Source: Desulfobacterales bacterium HSG16
GTDB lineage: Bacteria; Desulfobacterota; Desulfobacteria; Desulfobacterales; HSG16
Direction: 5' to 3'
NCBI GenBank assembly: GCA_030377965.1
Contig: JAUCGE010000025.1
Span: 1 to 34,982 of the forward strand
DNA: 34,982 bases
Position numbers and translations under genes: made by a program. Positions 25,225 through 34,915 of this stretch are shown piece by piece. Under the pieces are notes generated by a model. The model saw only the letters and a program-made list of their open reading frames with translations. It was not told the origin of the DNA and made no database searches. Each line of letters starts with the position of its first letter. Positions within the stretch are counted from its first letter, which is position 1.

Positions 25225-26607
25225 TTATTCTTCCGGCTTGAGATGATCCGGTATAATTACCATGCTCAGAAGAATTGGCTTTAAAAACCTCCATCTTATT
25301 CCGATATGATAAACTTCTTCCAGATCCCTTATGGCATCCCAGCAGTTATGGCATGGTGATATAACCAGTTTCGCACCGGTAGCAAGTATCTGATCCCGCT
25401 TGATTTTAAGGCCGATATTACGTTCCTCACGATAGCGTCCTATACCGTTGAGTCCTCCGCCTCCGCCACAGCAGAAGTTATGCTCCCGGCACGGTGTCAT
25501 CTCTCTGAAATCTTCGGCAATATAGCTCATTATCTCACGAGCTGTGTCTCCGAGTCCCGCGTTTCTGATATAATTGCAGGAATCTTGATATGTAACAGGC
25601 TCTTTGATCTTTTTTGCCGGATCGATTTTGAGCTTTCCTGTTCTCAAGGCTTCTGCCACCCATTCCACATAATGAAGGCTTTCTACCGGTGGTTTCCCAC
25701 TTTTCTGTCCTGTCCAGTAAGGCCCTTCAATAACCGTGGCCCTGTAGGCATGACCGCATTCGGTAACAACCATCCGTTTTGGTTTCAACCTGTCTATAGC
25801 ATCATATACCGACTGTACCTGGAGCTTGCAGGCTTCCCAGTCACCTGCAAACATTGCAAGGCTTGTTTCTTCCCATCCTTCACTCGGTACTGTCCAGTCT
25901 TCGCCGGCAATATGAAAAAGAGCGGCAGCTTCACCGATATCCTCTGGATAATGCTTTGGTTCTCTTGCGTTTACGGTGTATATTGTATTGGCATTTTTCT
26001 TGTCGACTGGAATTTTCAAGCCGACATAATCTTCTTCATATTCTTCTGCCATCCATTCGCAGGTATCGACCCAGTCCTCAGTGCTTATATCCATCTGGGC
26101 CCGATAAACCCGGTGCATGCCCGATCCGATCTTCATCTCCCAGGGTACAAAACCCTGAGAAAAACAAAGCCCTCGTAAATACCCGAACATTACACCCATA
26201 TCGATACCAAAGGGGCAGTACATTCCGCAGCGGTTGCAGCATGTGCATTTTGCCCATGCAGTATCCATAGTCATCCGCATGAAAGCATTGTCCACATTCC
26301 CTTTTTTTTTCACTATCTGCCCGAGAGTTGACTGTATCTTATATGACGGAACCTGTTTGGGGTCTTTATTGTTTGCAAGATAAATAAAGCAGCTATCAGC
26401 GCATAATCCGCAGTGAGCGCAAATCTCCAGCCAGGTTTTGAGACGGGATTTTAATGTTTTATCCAAAGTGGCTTTCAGTTTATCCCGATCTACATCCAGA
26501 TCCATCATCTCACTGTAATACTGCTTCCCACTCGTGTCAGCCAGCAGGGTACGGAGTTCTTCTTCCGTATTGATCATATTCCTGTTACAAAGTTTTCCTT
26601 CAGCCAT
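25225..26607 (-). CDS. hmcF: HmcF, cytoplasmic iron-sulfur/CCG-domain subunit
   Basis: 460 residues, the length of Desulfovibrio HmcF. Two 4Fe-4S motifs: [11 protein letters not shown] (63-73) and [14 protein letters not shown] (121-134). The C-terminal half has HdrD-type cysteine-rich (CCG) elements: [30 protein letters not shown] and [10 protein letters not shown]. In the HdrD family such sites bind an active cubane used for disulfide chemistry. No signal peptide, so it faces the cytoplasm and takes electrons from the membrane subunits. It is related to DsrK and TmcB; the gene order hmcA to hmcF decides the name. Confidence 0.9.
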   Translation of the reverse strand: MAEGKLCNRNMINTEEELRTLLADTSGKQYYSEMMDLDVDRDKLKATLDKTLKSRLKTWLEICAHCGLCADSCFIYLANNKDPKQVPSYKIQSTLGQIVKKKGNVDNAFMRMTMDTAWAKCTCCNRCGMYCPFGIDMGVMFGYLRGLCFSQGFVPWEMKIGSGMHRVYRAQMDISTEDWVDTCEWMAEEYEEDYVGLKIPVDKKNANTIYTVNAREPKHYPEDIGEAAALFHIAGEDWTVPSEGWEETSLAMFAGDWEACKLQVQSVYDAIDRLKPKRMVVTECGHAYRATVIEGPYWTGQKSGKPPVESLHYVEWVAEALRTGKLKIDPAKKIKEPVTYQDSCNYIRNAGLGDTAREIMSYIAEDFREMTPCREHNFCCGGGGGLNGIGRYREERNIGLKIKRDQILATGAKLVISPCHNCWDAIRDLEEVYHIGIRWRFLKPILLSMVIIPDHLKPEE

Positions 26608-26651
26608 TGCTTTTATCCCTGATAAATTAAAGTTTTTTTTGGGTAAATCAG

Positions 26652-27329
26652 TTACCAGGCCAGCCCTTTTCCCTTCATACCGCCCCGTTTGATGCCGTAA
26701 TCCATGCCTATCTGCGCTCTGGAGAGAAAGAAAAGGACGAAATGGGACAGTTTGGTAAATGGAATAGCGATCAGCATGACTTCTCCGCTGAGAATGTGAA
26801 GGATGAGCCAGAACTGATAATCTCCGATAAGATGGGACGCAAGAAAACCGGTAATGAACGGTATAACTGTAATGGCAAGAACCAGATAGTCATACCAGTC
26901 TGTCAGTATCCTGACCTCGGAAAGAGCTATGCGCCTGATGATTATAAAGGCTGCTGCTGTCAGCATGGCAATCGTCAGAAAATCTGCTGTACAGTCCGAG
27001 ATTGTAAAAAGGCCAAATCCCAGCCTTTCTTTTAAAAGGATATTATGAGCCTGTAAAAATACGGGCGTTACCAGCAGGCCAATATGAAAAACGAAAAAAA
27101 GTATGGTAAATCCAGGGTTGACGCGCCAGCTCCTTGTTCCAAAAGGAATGAGCCAGACTATAATCGATCTGATTGCTCCCTTGATGCCATAGGAGGTATT
27201 GACCGAATATGTCACCCTGTCCGCCTGCCAGTCGAGTCCTCTTATATAAAGGACGATACGAACGATCAGGCCGATGAAGAAAATTCCGAATGACAGCCAC
27301 GCTAAGGGGCCGGTTACGAATTGATACAT
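26652..27329 (-). CDS. hmcE: HmcE, cytochrome b-type membrane subunit (NarI-like)
   Basis: 225 residues with five or six hydrophobic helices. Histidines placed to ligate b haems occur in [29 protein letters not shown] and [10 protein letters not shown]. The family is the NarI/DsrM-like gamma subunit that exchanges electrons with membrane quinones. AAGGAGAG precedes ATG 27329 and the HmcD stop is only 21 nt upstream. Confidence 0.9.
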   Translation of the reverse strand: MYQFVTGPLAWLSFGIFFIGLIVRIVLYIRGLDWQADRVTYSVNTSYGIKGAIRSIIVWLIPFGTRSWRVNPGFTILFFVFHIGLLVTPVFLQAHNILLKERLGFGLFTISDCTADFLTIAMLTAAAFIIIRRIALSEVRILTDWYDYLVLAITVIPFITGFLASHLIGDYQFWLILHILSGEVMLIAIPFTKLSHFVLFFLSRAQIGMDYGIKRGGMKGKGLAW

Positions 27330-27350
27330 CTCTCTCTCTCCTTATGTTAC

Positions 27351-27479
27351 TTAATCTTCTTCCCTGCCTGTCAGAAAATGCCAGAAACCCACCATTCCCA
27401 AAAGAATAGCCACCATCAGAATATAAACAATACCTTTGGTGTGGAGCATAAATTCCTGAAGAACATAAAATTCGTGCAT
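27351..27479 (-). CDS. hmcD: HmcD, small single-helix membrane subunit
   Basis: A 42-residue protein, MHEFYVLQEFMLHTKGIVYI and onward, with one membrane helix (about 17-36) and a charged end GREED. Size, single helix and place between hmcC and hmcE match HmcD of Desulfovibrio, which is similarly tiny. AGAAGGGAT serves as SD. It is easily missed because of its size. A larger frame on the same strand covers this place (27043-27609) but has no sensible product. Confidence 0.85.
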   Translation of the reverse strand: MHEFYVLQEFMLHTKGIVYILMVAILLGMVGFWHFLTGREED

Positions 27480-27508
27480 ATCTTTTATCCCTTCTTACAA
27501 GAAACATC

Positions 27509-27530
27509 CATGCCCGTTTTGCCGGGCATG
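27509..27530 (-). other. Hairpin between hmcC and hmcD
   Basis: CATGCCCG and CGGGCATG form a perfect 8-bp stem with a 6-nt loop, inside a 126-bp gap that is unusual in this otherwise tight operon. On the minus strand it is not followed by a T tract, so it is more likely an RNA-stability or processing element than a terminator. Confidence 0.55.
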
Positions 27531-27605
27531 AACGAAGCCTGATATATTTTGTTTGCAAAATTGAGCCATGCCTGCTTTTTCGCTTTTTGCTTTCGGACAA
27601 ACCAA

Positions 27606-28802
27606 TCAATGCGAATCTTTATAATCAGGATGTTCGTACAAAATGGGCATTCTGGTCACAACGAATCTGAACACGAGAATGCCGACAGTGACTATAAAAA
27701 CCGAGATTCCAATTTCCATCCAATGGGGAAAATATTTATCTTCCGATGGCAGATGCCAGTTGAATGCGATAAGACAGACGTTCAATCTGTTTATAATAAT
27801 GCCTAAAACTGCCAGTCCTGATGTCCATTTTATCAAAGTCAGGTTTTTCTCTCTGACTCCGACTGCATAGAGAAGACAGGGAAGAGCGATAAAACCTATA
27901 AGCTCTACGAGAAACCAGGCTCCGTATCCAGTTGCAAGATAATGCCAGTTGTTATCCACGGCTATCCCGATTACTTTGATTGAAAAATAACCTGCCAGAA
28001 CCAGTGAAGCAGCTTTACCGAATCCAAGAGCAACACCTTCTTTTTCGTTCATATGAGTCTCATCCATTTTATCAGCAAAATAATGGTGAGACAGGGTGCT
28101 TTCAAATATTACCATTGAAAGTCCTGCAATGATACTCGATACGAAAAAGAAGACTGGAAGATATCCCGAATACCAGAGCGGATGAAGTTTGGAAGGGGCT
28201 AATAGAAAAAGCGCTCCCAGAGATGACTGGTGCAGAGTAGAAAGTACTACACCAAAAATAGTCAGAAGCATGGTCAGTTTTACAGCGATATTTCTCGCTT
28301 TTTTGAATCCAAGCCATTCTAAAGGGGCAGGCGTGCATTCGATAAAAAGTACTGTAAGGTAAAGAGCCACACAGGCAGCGACCTCGAACAAAAGGGATGT
28401 AGTTCCCTGCTGCATTATAAAAGGATAGGGCAGACGCCAGGCCCGACCCACGTCATAATGGAGAGCAAACACGACAAGAGCATATCCTAAAAATCCAGTT
28501 AGGATGGCAGGTCTTACCGCTGAATGAAATCTTTTCATCCCGAAGATATAGACCGCAGCGGAAGTGACATATCCGCCCGCTGCCAGGGCAACACCTGCAA
28601 GCAGATCAAACCCGATCCATATTCCCCAGGGATAATTGTCATCAAGGTTGGTTACTGTACCCAATCCCTTGGTAAATCTCAAAACTGTAATGAAAAGCCC
28701 GACAATCACGATTATTCCCGCAATGATATTAAAGGGCGTCAAAAGAGATTTACCCGGCACAAAAGGTTTTTTACCGGTTACGACGGCTGATTCTTCTGAC
28801 AT
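27606..28802 (-). CDS. hmcC: HmcC, NrfD-type integral membrane subunit
   Basis: 398 residues with about ten hydrophobic helices and the NrfD/PsrC pattern: YPWGIWIGFDLLAGVALAAGG near the N terminus, MKRFHSAVRPAILTGFLGYA and later helices. NrfD proteins carry no haem and handle quinone at the membrane, working with a 4Fe-4S partner, here HmcB. The ATG overlaps the HmcB stop by one base (TGATG), so translation is coupled; GGAGGAGAAAGCC is the SD. Confidence 0.92.
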   Translation of the reverse strand: MSEESAVVTGKKPFVPGKSLLTPFNIIAGIIVIVGLFITVLRFTKGLGTVTNLDDNYPWGIWIGFDLLAGVALAAGGYVTSAAVYIFGMKRFHSAVRPAILTGFLGYALVVFALHYDVGRAWRLPYPFIMQQGTTSLLFEVAACVALYLTVLFIECTPAPLEWLGFKKARNIAVKLTMLLTIFGVVLSTLHQSSLGALFLLAPSKLHPLWYSGYLPVFFFVSSIIAGLSMVIFESTLSHHYFADKMDETHMNEKEGVALGFGKAASLVLAGYFSIKVIGIAVDNNWHYLATGYGAWFLVELIGFIALPCLLYAVGVREKNLTLIKWTSGLAVLGIIINRLNVCLIAFNWHLPSEDKYFPHWMEIGISVFIVTVGILVFRFVVTRMPILYEHPDYKDSH

Positions 28803-29887
28803 CAGGCTTTCTCCTCCTTCTGCTCTTCTTGAGTTTCTTCCTGAGTTCTGGCTTCTTCAAAAGTTTTTTTCACTTCTTCAAGAGCTTTTTTCACTTCTTT
28901 TTGAATAGCCATATCTTTATCTTTTTCAGCTTTTTTCAGGGCAGCGGAAAGCTTTTCAGCCCCTTTCTCTTCGGTTTCAGCTATAGCTAATGAAACAGCT
29001 TCAGCCGTTTCTTCCTGTGAAATCTTTTCCTTACGCTTTGTCATAGCGTAAATACCGGTAAGAAGAACCGGCCACAGTCCGACAACGAGAGGAACACCAG
29101 ACAAAGCTCCTGCCGTAAGCTGGGGTGCTGAGGTAACGCCTAAGTCTTCACGCATTCCAATATCGGCAAATGGAACATCGGAAAGATAGAGCCAACTGGT
29201 TCCGCCCATCTCTTTTTCCCCATAGATGTGGTCTATATATCTATCAGGATGTTTTTCAATGCGCTTGCGGGCAACTTTCAGCAAATCGTCCCGCTTTCCG
29301 AAGGTGAGAGCTTCTTTGGGGCAGACCTCAACGCATCCGGGCAGTTTGCCTTCCATAATTCTTGGATAACACATGGTGCATTTCATTACCCTGGGCGTAA
29401 ATGCCTTGTTATATTCATAGGTTGGCACTTCAAACGGGCAGGCAACCATGCAGTATCGGCATCCTACACAAACAGAAGCATCATAGGAAACAGGCCCTTC
29501 CGCAGTCTTTTTGAACGCACTGACAAAACAGGCTGATGCACACGCTGGTTCGAGACAGTGGTTGCACTGAATTTTGTTGAACACAGGCGTTTTCGCCAGC
29601 TCATGCTTGTTGACCACTGTATGGGCTTCTGGCGTGGTTCTCCTCTTTGTATCCAGAACGCTCAGATCCGTAAAAGGCTGATCCGGCGGGGGCAGTTCAT
29701 TCACCTTATTGCAGGCTGCCTCGCAGGATCGACATCCCACACAGCGGCTTATGTCGTGCAGAACTCCAACGCTGTCAGGATATCCTGAAAAATGTTTGTT
29801 TGACGCTGCATTGGCAGTACTGCCCAGGGCAGTACCCATACCTGCCGCTCCCAGCCATCCGAGAAATTTTCTTCTTGATATGGACAT
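28802..29887 (-). CDS. hmcB: HmcB, periplasmic-side 4Fe-4S subunit
   Basis: 361 residues. A Tat signal ([10 protein letters not shown]) with a hydrophobic stretch ending at TANA, then four cysteine clusters of the DMSO-reductase-B type: [35 protein letters not shown] and [21 protein letters not shown] hydrophobic helix at about 245-265 ([19 protein letters not shown]) anchors the C terminus, followed by a Lys/Glu-rich coiled coil of about 90 residues, which would lie in the cytoplasm. It relays electrons between HmcA and the membrane subunits. SD GAGG lies ahead of ATG 29887. Confidence 0.92.
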   Translation of the reverse strand: MSISRRKFLGWLGAAGMGTALGSTANAASNKHFSGYPDSVGVLHDISRCVGCRSCEAACNKVNELPPPDQPFTDLSVLDTKRRTTPEAHTVVNKHELAKTPVFNKIQCNHCLEPACASACFVSAFKKTAEGPVSYDASVCVGCRYCMVACPFEVPTYEYNKAFTPRVMKCTMCYPRIMEGKLPGCVEVCPKEALTFGKRDDLLKVARKRIEKHPDRYIDHIYGEKEMGGTSWLYLSDVPFADIGMREDLGVTSAPQLTAGALSGVPLVVGLWPVLLTGIYAMTKRKEKISQEETAEAVSLAIAETEEKGAEKLSAALKKAEKDKDMAIQKEVKKALEEVKKTFEEARTQEETQEEQKEEKA

Positions 29888-29904
29888 AATATTAAGACCT
29901 CAAT

Positions 29905-31521
29905 TCAAAACTTTCTTTCCTTATGGCAATCAGTGCAACTGGCCGGTTTTTCCAATTCCATCTCTTCATGGCATCCCATGCACTGCATGTGATATGCTCC
30001 CATTATTCCCGGTTTGAACATATCTTCCTCGTCAAAGGGCTTTCCGTGGCAATTGATGCAACGGGGCGGCTTTTTCGATACCGGGCTGTTGTGATGGCAT
30101 CCCTGACAGACAGTTCCTTTTTCGCTGTGAAAATAGCCTGCCAGACTGTTATCTTCCATATCTTTTACAAGCGTAGTTATTATCTTTCTGTGAGGAAGCT
30201 CCACAGGCCCGTATTTATTGACCATATCTTTTATGATCACTTTTTCAGGCACATCTTCGTCTTTGAATGTTTCTTTGACAGCCTTTCTCGATTTGAGCAT
30301 GGAACCCGCTATCATGGCCAGTTCTTCTTCTGAAGGCTGTTTAGCCATTTTTATCTTGTCAGGATTCATATGACATTTGAGGCAGGATGACTCCGGCTGT
30401 TTGTGCATACGTTCCATAAAGACATGGCATCCTGCACATTTTTTGTCCTTCTGCTGCTTCTCGTGGCATCCCATACATGAATTTTCGTTGTCCATACGAT
30501 GCATGGCCTGTTCGAGCTTAATATATTTTCCTTCTTTAGACCCTGCCACAGTATGACATTTACTGCATTTATCAAGATCCGCATGGTGACATGAGCGGCA
30601 TGTGTCATTGTATGTTTCATGGGCTTTGTGATCAAAAGGCACAAAATTCATCCTTAAGGTCAGATCTTCTGCTCCTGTGCTTACCATGATCATATCAGGC
30701 TGTTTTCTTTCCATCCTGGGAATTTTTGCTACTCTCTTGATTTTTTTAATATTTTCCGCATCATGACATCCGCTGCACTTGACAGGGCCTGCCTCGATTT
30801 TTTTCGCAATTTTTTTCTTGTGGCAGTCTATACAGGAAAGATGGGAAGCCGTTTTCATGGATATCCGGTTTTCTTCGGTTTCCTGCAAATGACAGTACCG
30901 ACAAGACCCTTCCTTTTCCTTGACATATACAAGCTTTTTCGATTTTTCATCATATTCATGATGGCAGGTTTCACACTTCTTTTCCTGAGCTTTGGAATGG
31001 CGGAAATGAAGGGATTGGTCAAGCCCGAAAGGCTGTCTTGATGATATGACATTCTCAGTCTCTTTTTTATGGCACTCTCCGCATGCAAGCGGACCTGTTT
31101 TATCTCCATCAGCAGTCATGTTTGTATGACACTCTATACAGTTCAGATGATAAGTGTCCATCACTTCTTTCCTGCTGGCATCCTGCAATCTCTTAAATTT
31201 CGGAGACATACGGTCGATATTCTCGACAGCGCTCTTGAGAGTGTCGGGTATTACCTCAAAGCTTTTTCCCGATATATGACATACGGAGCAGTCTTTTCCT
31301 TTTTTCTCAAGCGCTTCCGTATGAAGATCATGGAGAAAAACCACTTCAGGTCTTTCAAGATTCCCGAAAATTTTCATGGTGTCGATTGTAACGACATCCG
31401 CTCTTTTTTCAGAATCTTTCGACAGGCCGACAAGTCCGCCGGCTCCAATACAACAGATAGAAACAATGGTAACCGTGATCAGGATTACGGGCCATCGAAA
31501 CAGCGATTTTCCTTCTTTCAT
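29905..31521 (-). CDS. hmcA: HmcA, 16-haem periplasmic cytochrome c
   Basis: 538 residues from ATG 31521, chosen because GAGGA stands 8 nt upstream; an in-frame ATG at 31536 has none. A hydrophobic signal/anchor (WPVILITVTIVSICCIGAGG) is followed by 16 CXXCH motifs, the number known for Desulfovibrio HmcA, with many separate His residues for axial ligation. It accepts electrons from periplasmic hydrogenase or type I c3 and passes them to HmcB. The last part (GYFHSEKGTVCQGCHH to the end) holds four haems like a class III domain. The hmcA stop is 17 nt from hmcB. Confidence 0.95.
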   Translation of the reverse strand: MKEGKSLFRWPVILITVTIVSICCIGAGGLVGLSKDSEKRADVVTIDTMKIFGNLERPEVVFLHDLHTEALEKKGKDCSVCHISGKSFEVIPDTLKSAVENIDRMSPKFKRLQDASRKEVMDTYHLNCIECHTNMTADGDKTGPLACGECHKKETENVISSRQPFGLDQSLHFRHSKAQEKKCETCHHEYDEKSKKLVYVKEKEGSCRYCHLQETEENRISMKTASHLSCIDCHKKKIAKKIEAGPVKCSGCHDAENIKKIKRVAKIPRMERKQPDMIMVSTGAEDLTLRMNFVPFDHKAHETYNDTCRSCHHADLDKCSKCHTVAGSKEGKYIKLEQAMHRMDNENSCMGCHEKQQKDKKCAGCHVFMERMHKQPESSCLKCHMNPDKIKMAKQPSEEELAMIAGSMLKSRKAVKETFKDEDVPEKVIIKDMVNKYGPVELPHRKIITTLVKDMEDNSLAGYFHSEKGTVCQGCHHNSPVSKKPPRCINCHGKPFDEEDMFKPGIMGAYHMQCMGCHEEMELEKPASCTDCHKERKF

Positions 31522-31707
31522 TGTCAACATCCTCATTAAAGAAAAAAGATGGTAGGGAAAATTGCATCTCCCTTAATTATTTTCAGGCAAACCGGCCAAA
31601 TTTGCATGTCAGTTTATATAATCAACAATCAATGGTAAATAAGGTTAAGGATGTATATGCTCCGCCAGAATACTGTATTTTTCAAGATAATCGTAAGGTA
31701 GGGTTTT
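31522..31707 (-). promoter_or_regulatory. Leader region of the hmc operon
   Basis: 186 nt between the upstream receiver gene and hmcA with no ORF. The most promoter-like part on the minus strand is an AT-rich TTGATTATATAAACTG at about 31615-31630, with no defensible -35. It could hold the operon promoter, or the receiver gene may be the first gene of the same transcript. Confidence 0.3.
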
Positions 31708-32073
31708 TTACGGAGGAAGGCCATTTATCAGACCTTCTATCTTCGTCAGACTCAAGGCCCCTTTCGGGATAAAATCATCCGCACCTCCATCACTTGCAGC
31801 TTTTCTGTATTCCGGTAAATCGTAATTCGTAAGAATGATAACGATTATTTCAGGATTTTCCGCCTTGATTTTTTCTGTCAGTTCAAGCCCGCTTTCTCCT
31901 GCCAGCCGGATATCCATAAACACAAGGGCAGGATCAAAACTTTTTATCCTGTCAAGAGCTTCTCTGCCGTTTGACGCTTCCTTGATAATCAGGAAAGGAA
32001 ACCGCCTGCTAAGTGCATCCCTGAAGGTTTTCCGGAATGTGGGGCTGTCTTCGACTATTAAAACCTTTGTCAT
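31708..32073 (-). CDS. Single-domain response regulator upstream of hmcA
   Basis: 121 residues from ATG 32073, one receiver domain: acidic pair E8-D9 (VLIVEDSP), phosphoacceptor D54 (VFMDIRLAGESGLEL), T in ILTNYD and K in FIPKGAL. An in-frame ATG at 32133 would add 20 residues unlike the family and has no SD. There is no output domain. In Desulfovibrio vulgaris the hmc operon carries the regulator gene rrf1 at its end; this gene holds a similar role by position, but orthology is not established. The same strand and 186-nt gap allow co-transcription with hmcA. Confidence 0.85.
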   Translation of the reverse strand: MTKVLIVEDSPTFRKTFRDALSRRFPFLIIKEASNGREALDRIKSFDPALVFMDIRLAGESGLELTEKIKAENPEIIVIILTNYDLPEYRKAASDGGADDFIPKGALSLTKIEGLINGLPP

Positions 32074-32192
32074 GCAGATCCATCCGAACTGATGTCTGTC
32101 TCCAGATAAAAGCACCTGTATCCTGCCAGGCATATAGTTAAAATTTGTTTTAAAATAAAATGTTTATATATCAAAATATAAAGCACCTTGCA

Positions 32193-32213
32193 TTCCCATG
32201 CGAAGCGTGGGAA
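32193..32213. repeat. REP-like palindrome
   Basis: TTCCCATGC-GAA-GCGTGGGAA forms a 9-bp stem with one G-T pair and a GAA loop, followed by a run of A. This CATTCCCATGCGAAGCGTGG word is a common dispersed repeat in several bacterial genomes; only one copy lies in the window. Confidence 0.6.
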
Positions 32214-32370
32214 CAAAAAAAAAGACATAGTCGAGGAACAACTGAAGCATTAAAGAATGCGAAACCCTGCCCGTGTAAGTAACCGTGAAACAGCCATTTA
32301 TCAAATGGTATGTTTCGTTTTTGGCCGATACTGTCTGTTTCTATCTTTAACAAGCTTGATTTGAAAAGGT

Positions 32371-32431
32371 AAATACAGTATAGGGTGTATATTGATTTGA
32401 GTTACACTGTATTTTTTTGATCAGGAACTTA
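32371..32431. promoter_or_regulatory. Inverted repeat and MITE-end fragment upstream of the NarL-type gene
   Basis: AAATACAGT (32371-32379) and ACTGTATTT (32406-32414) are perfect 9-bp inverted repeats. They are followed by a T run, then TGATCAGGAACTTA (32418-32431), which matches the MITE end TGATCAGGTACTTA at 13 of 14 positions. The left partner end is uncertain (TAAGTAACCGTG, 32276-32287). The palindrome lies 78 nt before the GTG and may be an operator, a terminator for something upstream, or part of a decayed MITE. Confidence 0.4.
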
Positions 32432-32491
32432 ATGGATCTACCATAATTTACTGGCAATATGGATTTTCGTACTCCCCAGGAGGATTTTTTT

Positions 32492-33178
32492 GTGAAGAAG
32501 CCATACAGGATTTTGATTGCGGAAGATCACAGGATTTTAAGAGAAGGACTCCGTTCCCTTTTATCATCCAATGCAGATTTCGAAATTGCGGGGGAGGCCG
32601 AAAATGGTATAGATGCCATCAGGTGCGTGGGAAAAATCATGCCTGACCTGGTACTCATAGATCTATCCATGCCCAAGATGGGAGGACTGGATGCCATTTC
32701 GGAAATCAAAAAATTGAGTCCAGATGTTAAAATACTGGTTTTGACAGTTCATAAGGCCGAAGAATATGTTTTCGAATCATTGAAGGCCGGAGCCGACGGA
32801 TACCTTCTCAAAGACTCAACTCATACAGAATTAAAACTTGCCATAGAAAGCACCATGAACGGAAGGCCATATATAAGTCCGGGAATTTCTGAAACACTTG
32901 TTGCCGGCTACTTGAAAGCAAGAGAACATACGCCAAAAAACAAAAACATTCCGAAAGCCGGGCTCAAATCGACAAAATGGGAAAGCCTGACAAAACGCGA
33001 ACGTCAGGTCATGAAACTGATTGCCGAAGGGAACAGAAACAAGGATATAGCCAACGATCTTTGTATCAGTGTGAAAACCGTAGAAAAACACAGATCCAAT
33101 CTAATGAAAAAACTAGATATTCATAATATATCAGGATTGACAGCTCTTGCTATGGAAAAAGGCATTGTCGCAGTATGA
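32492..33178 (+). CDS. NarL/FixJ-family response regulator
   Basis: 228 residues from GTG 32492; AGGAGG stands 8 nt upstream and the protein then starts KKPYRILIAEDHR, the normal family start. An in-frame ATG at 32459 would add 11 residues and has no SD. Receiver 3-120 with D12 and phosphoacceptor D57 (VLIDLSMPKMGG), K in LLKDST; a charged linker; LuxR-type HTH at about 160-222 (LTKRERQVMKLIAEG, KDIANDLCISVKTVEKHRSN). It is a DNA-binding activator or repressor. Its gene ends one base before the end of the convergent kinase gene, its most probable partner. Confidence 0.92.
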   Translation: MKKPYRILIAEDHRILREGLRSLLSSNADFEIAGEAENGIDAIRCVGKIMPDLVLIDLSMPKMGGLDAISEIKKLSPDVKILVLTVHKAEEYVFESLKAGADGYLLKDSTHTELKLAIESTMNGRPYISPGISETLVAGYLKAREHTPKNKNIPKAGLKSTKWESLTKRERQVMKLIAEGNRNKDIANDLCISVKTVEKHRSNLMKKLDIHNISGLTALAMEKGIVAV

Positions 33179-33179
33179 C

Positions 33180-34625
33180 TCATTTTTGTGCCTGCCAGGA
33201 TGCCCTGACAATCGTTCCTTCTCCAGGAGAGGATTCTATAAGAAAAAAACCACCTGACAGCTCGGTTCTTTCTTTCATGCCGGAAATTCCAAACCCTTTT
33301 TCAGCTATGTTTCCCGATGATGATTTTGCCATATCGAATCCAAGGCCGTTATCTTCAATCGCCAGGTCTATTATACTCTCTCGTTTCTCCAGATAAAGGC
33401 ACACGATATCGGCTTTGCTGTGCTTGGCTATATTATTCATGGCCTCCTGCATAACTCTGAAAATTATGGTTTTTAAGGCATCGGAAACATCTGCTTCTTT
33501 TATATTTATCTTTTCTTTGACACGTATATCCGAATAAACACCTTGAAATTGCCTGCAAAACCATCCGATAGTTGCTAAAATACCCAGATCGTCCAGAATT
33601 GAAGGCCGCAGATTCATAACAATTGTCCGAACTTCTTCGGATGTTTTCTGGAGCATGGGAACCAGTTTTCTCAATGAATCAATATCCGGGACAGTCTTTT
33701 GGGTATCGAATTGTTCAAAAGCTGTCTCAATAATAAATTTTGCAGCAGAAAGAGACTGGCCGATTTCATCATGAAGATCGGCTGCTATCCTTTTTCTTTC
33801 CTCTTCCTGGGCATTCAACAGCCGGGAAGACAGCAGTTCAAGTTCATTGGTTCGCTTTTTGACTCTCAGTTCCAGCTCATCCCTGGCTTTGACAAGCTCG
33901 TTTTCAGCTTCTTGCCGCTGTTTTTTCTTTTCTATATTGTGAAGCGCAAAAGCTATATCATTCGTAACATCTTTAAACAGAGCCTGCTCTTTCAGATCAG
34001 CACTGAAAGCAGCAGGAACGGAGGCCGTCAATACTCCATAAATTTTCTGGCTATGTTCCAGCCTGCCTGTCATAGCGCCCCTGCCCCTGTACATATGGGA
34101 AACAGGACACCCCGCGCAAGCTGACAGAGTATCTTCTATGGCAAGGATTTCCGATTGCGCCAATACATTTTTGCAGCAATATATCAATTCATCCCGTTCC
34201 ATTTTCTCAAGAATCGACAAAAAGCTCTCTCCCAGGCCGGTAGCAGCGCTTCCAAGAACAATGTTATCTTCATCCGTAAGTATTATCCAAGCCCCAAAAT
34301 ATCCTCCATCATCAACAAGGCTCTTGCAGGCTTTTTCGATAAATTCTTTTGGATTGTCCACCCCGGATACAAGATGGTGAATATTTCTTATGGAATTCAA
34401 GACCGAATTTAAATGTTTTATCCTCTTTTCAGACTCATTACGCTCACAAGCCTCTTTTTCAAGTTCTTTTATATGCTGCTTGAGTTTTTCATGGTCTGAC
34501 ATTTTGTCCATTGCTCTCTGGATCTCCTCGTAAAATTTGTAAGGTGTTTTGTTATTTGTTACACATCCGTTATCATTTTTGGGATTTGTTTTCAATAGCT
34601 GCGTAAAGAGTCTTGTGAAAACCAT
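33180..34625 (-). CDS. NarX/DegS-type histidine kinase with GAF domain
   Basis: 481 residues, no membrane segment. N-terminal coiled coil about 40-75, GAF-like domain about 75-230 containing the cysteines CC (150-151) and CAGCP (170-174), coiled coil 232-272, HisKA_3 with H285 in EEERKRIAADLHDEIGQSL, and HATPase_c with QEAMNNIAKHS, DNGLGFD and KGFGISGMKERTEL. This class pairs with NarL-type regulators such as the one facing it. The cysteine positions leave room for a redox or iron-sulfur input, as in NreB, but that is inference. The start at ATG 34625 has only a weak SD; ATGs at residues 39 and 42 are alternatives. Confidence 0.88.
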   Translation of the reverse strand: MVFTRLFTQLLKTNPKNDNGCVTNNKTPYKFYEEIQRAMDKMSDHEKLKQHIKELEKEACERNESEKRIKHLNSVLNSIRNIHHLVSGVDNPKEFIEKACKSLVDDGGYFGAWIILTDEDNIVLGSAATGLGESFLSILEKMERDELIYCCKNVLAQSEILAIEDTLSACAGCPVSHMYRGRGAMTGRLEHSQKIYGVLTASVPAAFSADLKEQALFKDVTNDIAFALHNIEKKKQRQEAENELVKARDELELRVKKRTNELELLSSRLLNAQEEERKRIAADLHDEIGQSLSAAKFIIETAFEQFDTQKTVPDIDSLRKLVPMLQKTSEEVRTIVMNLRPSILDDLGILATIGWFCRQFQGVYSDIRVKEKINIKEADVSDALKTIIFRVMQEAMNNIAKHSKADIVCLYLEKRESIIDLAIEDNGLGFDMAKSSSGNIAEKGFGISGMKERTELSGGFFLIESSPGEGTIVRASWQAQK

Positions 34626-34915
34626 AGTATTCCAAAAAGTATTTTATTTGCTGACCGGCAGGCTCATCCTGTTTGGAGCGTTATCAGAAGGATTTGTTTT
34701 TCCGGATGCGAAATAAAATCTTCATTTTTGCCCTTGCAGAAGGGAATGGGGAGGAACGTGCATTTTTTCATATCCATAGTTCAAAAATCTTCTTGACTTT
34801 TCAGATTCACTTGCGTTAAAGTTCGTATATTAAATTGTCATTATGGAGCTATCGGTTAGCCCAACAAGGCATTATATGGTAAGAAAAAAAATATTTACAT
34901 TCTGAAGAGGTAATA
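34626..34915. other. Non-coding gap before the last gene
   Basis: No ORF is convincing. The AT-rich end carries GAAGAGG before ATG 34916. A short GGTTAGCCCAACAAGGC at about 34853-34870 recalls integron attC core sites, but no second half is present. Confidence 0.4.

Noticed and set aside
27043-27609. 188-aa minus-strand frame covering the hmcD region
   Set aside because: It overlaps hmcE and hmcD in another frame, is rich in Arg and Ser with no domain, and the 42-residue HmcD explains the site.
31600-31640. TGGCCGGTTTGC upstream of hmcA as a sigma-54 promoter
   Set aside because: The distance between GG and GC is 7, not the required 10.
34853-34870. GGTTAGCCCAACAAGGC, resembling an integron attC core
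   Set aside because: No matching second half within 150 bp, no cassette array and no integrase in the window; the match is a few bases.
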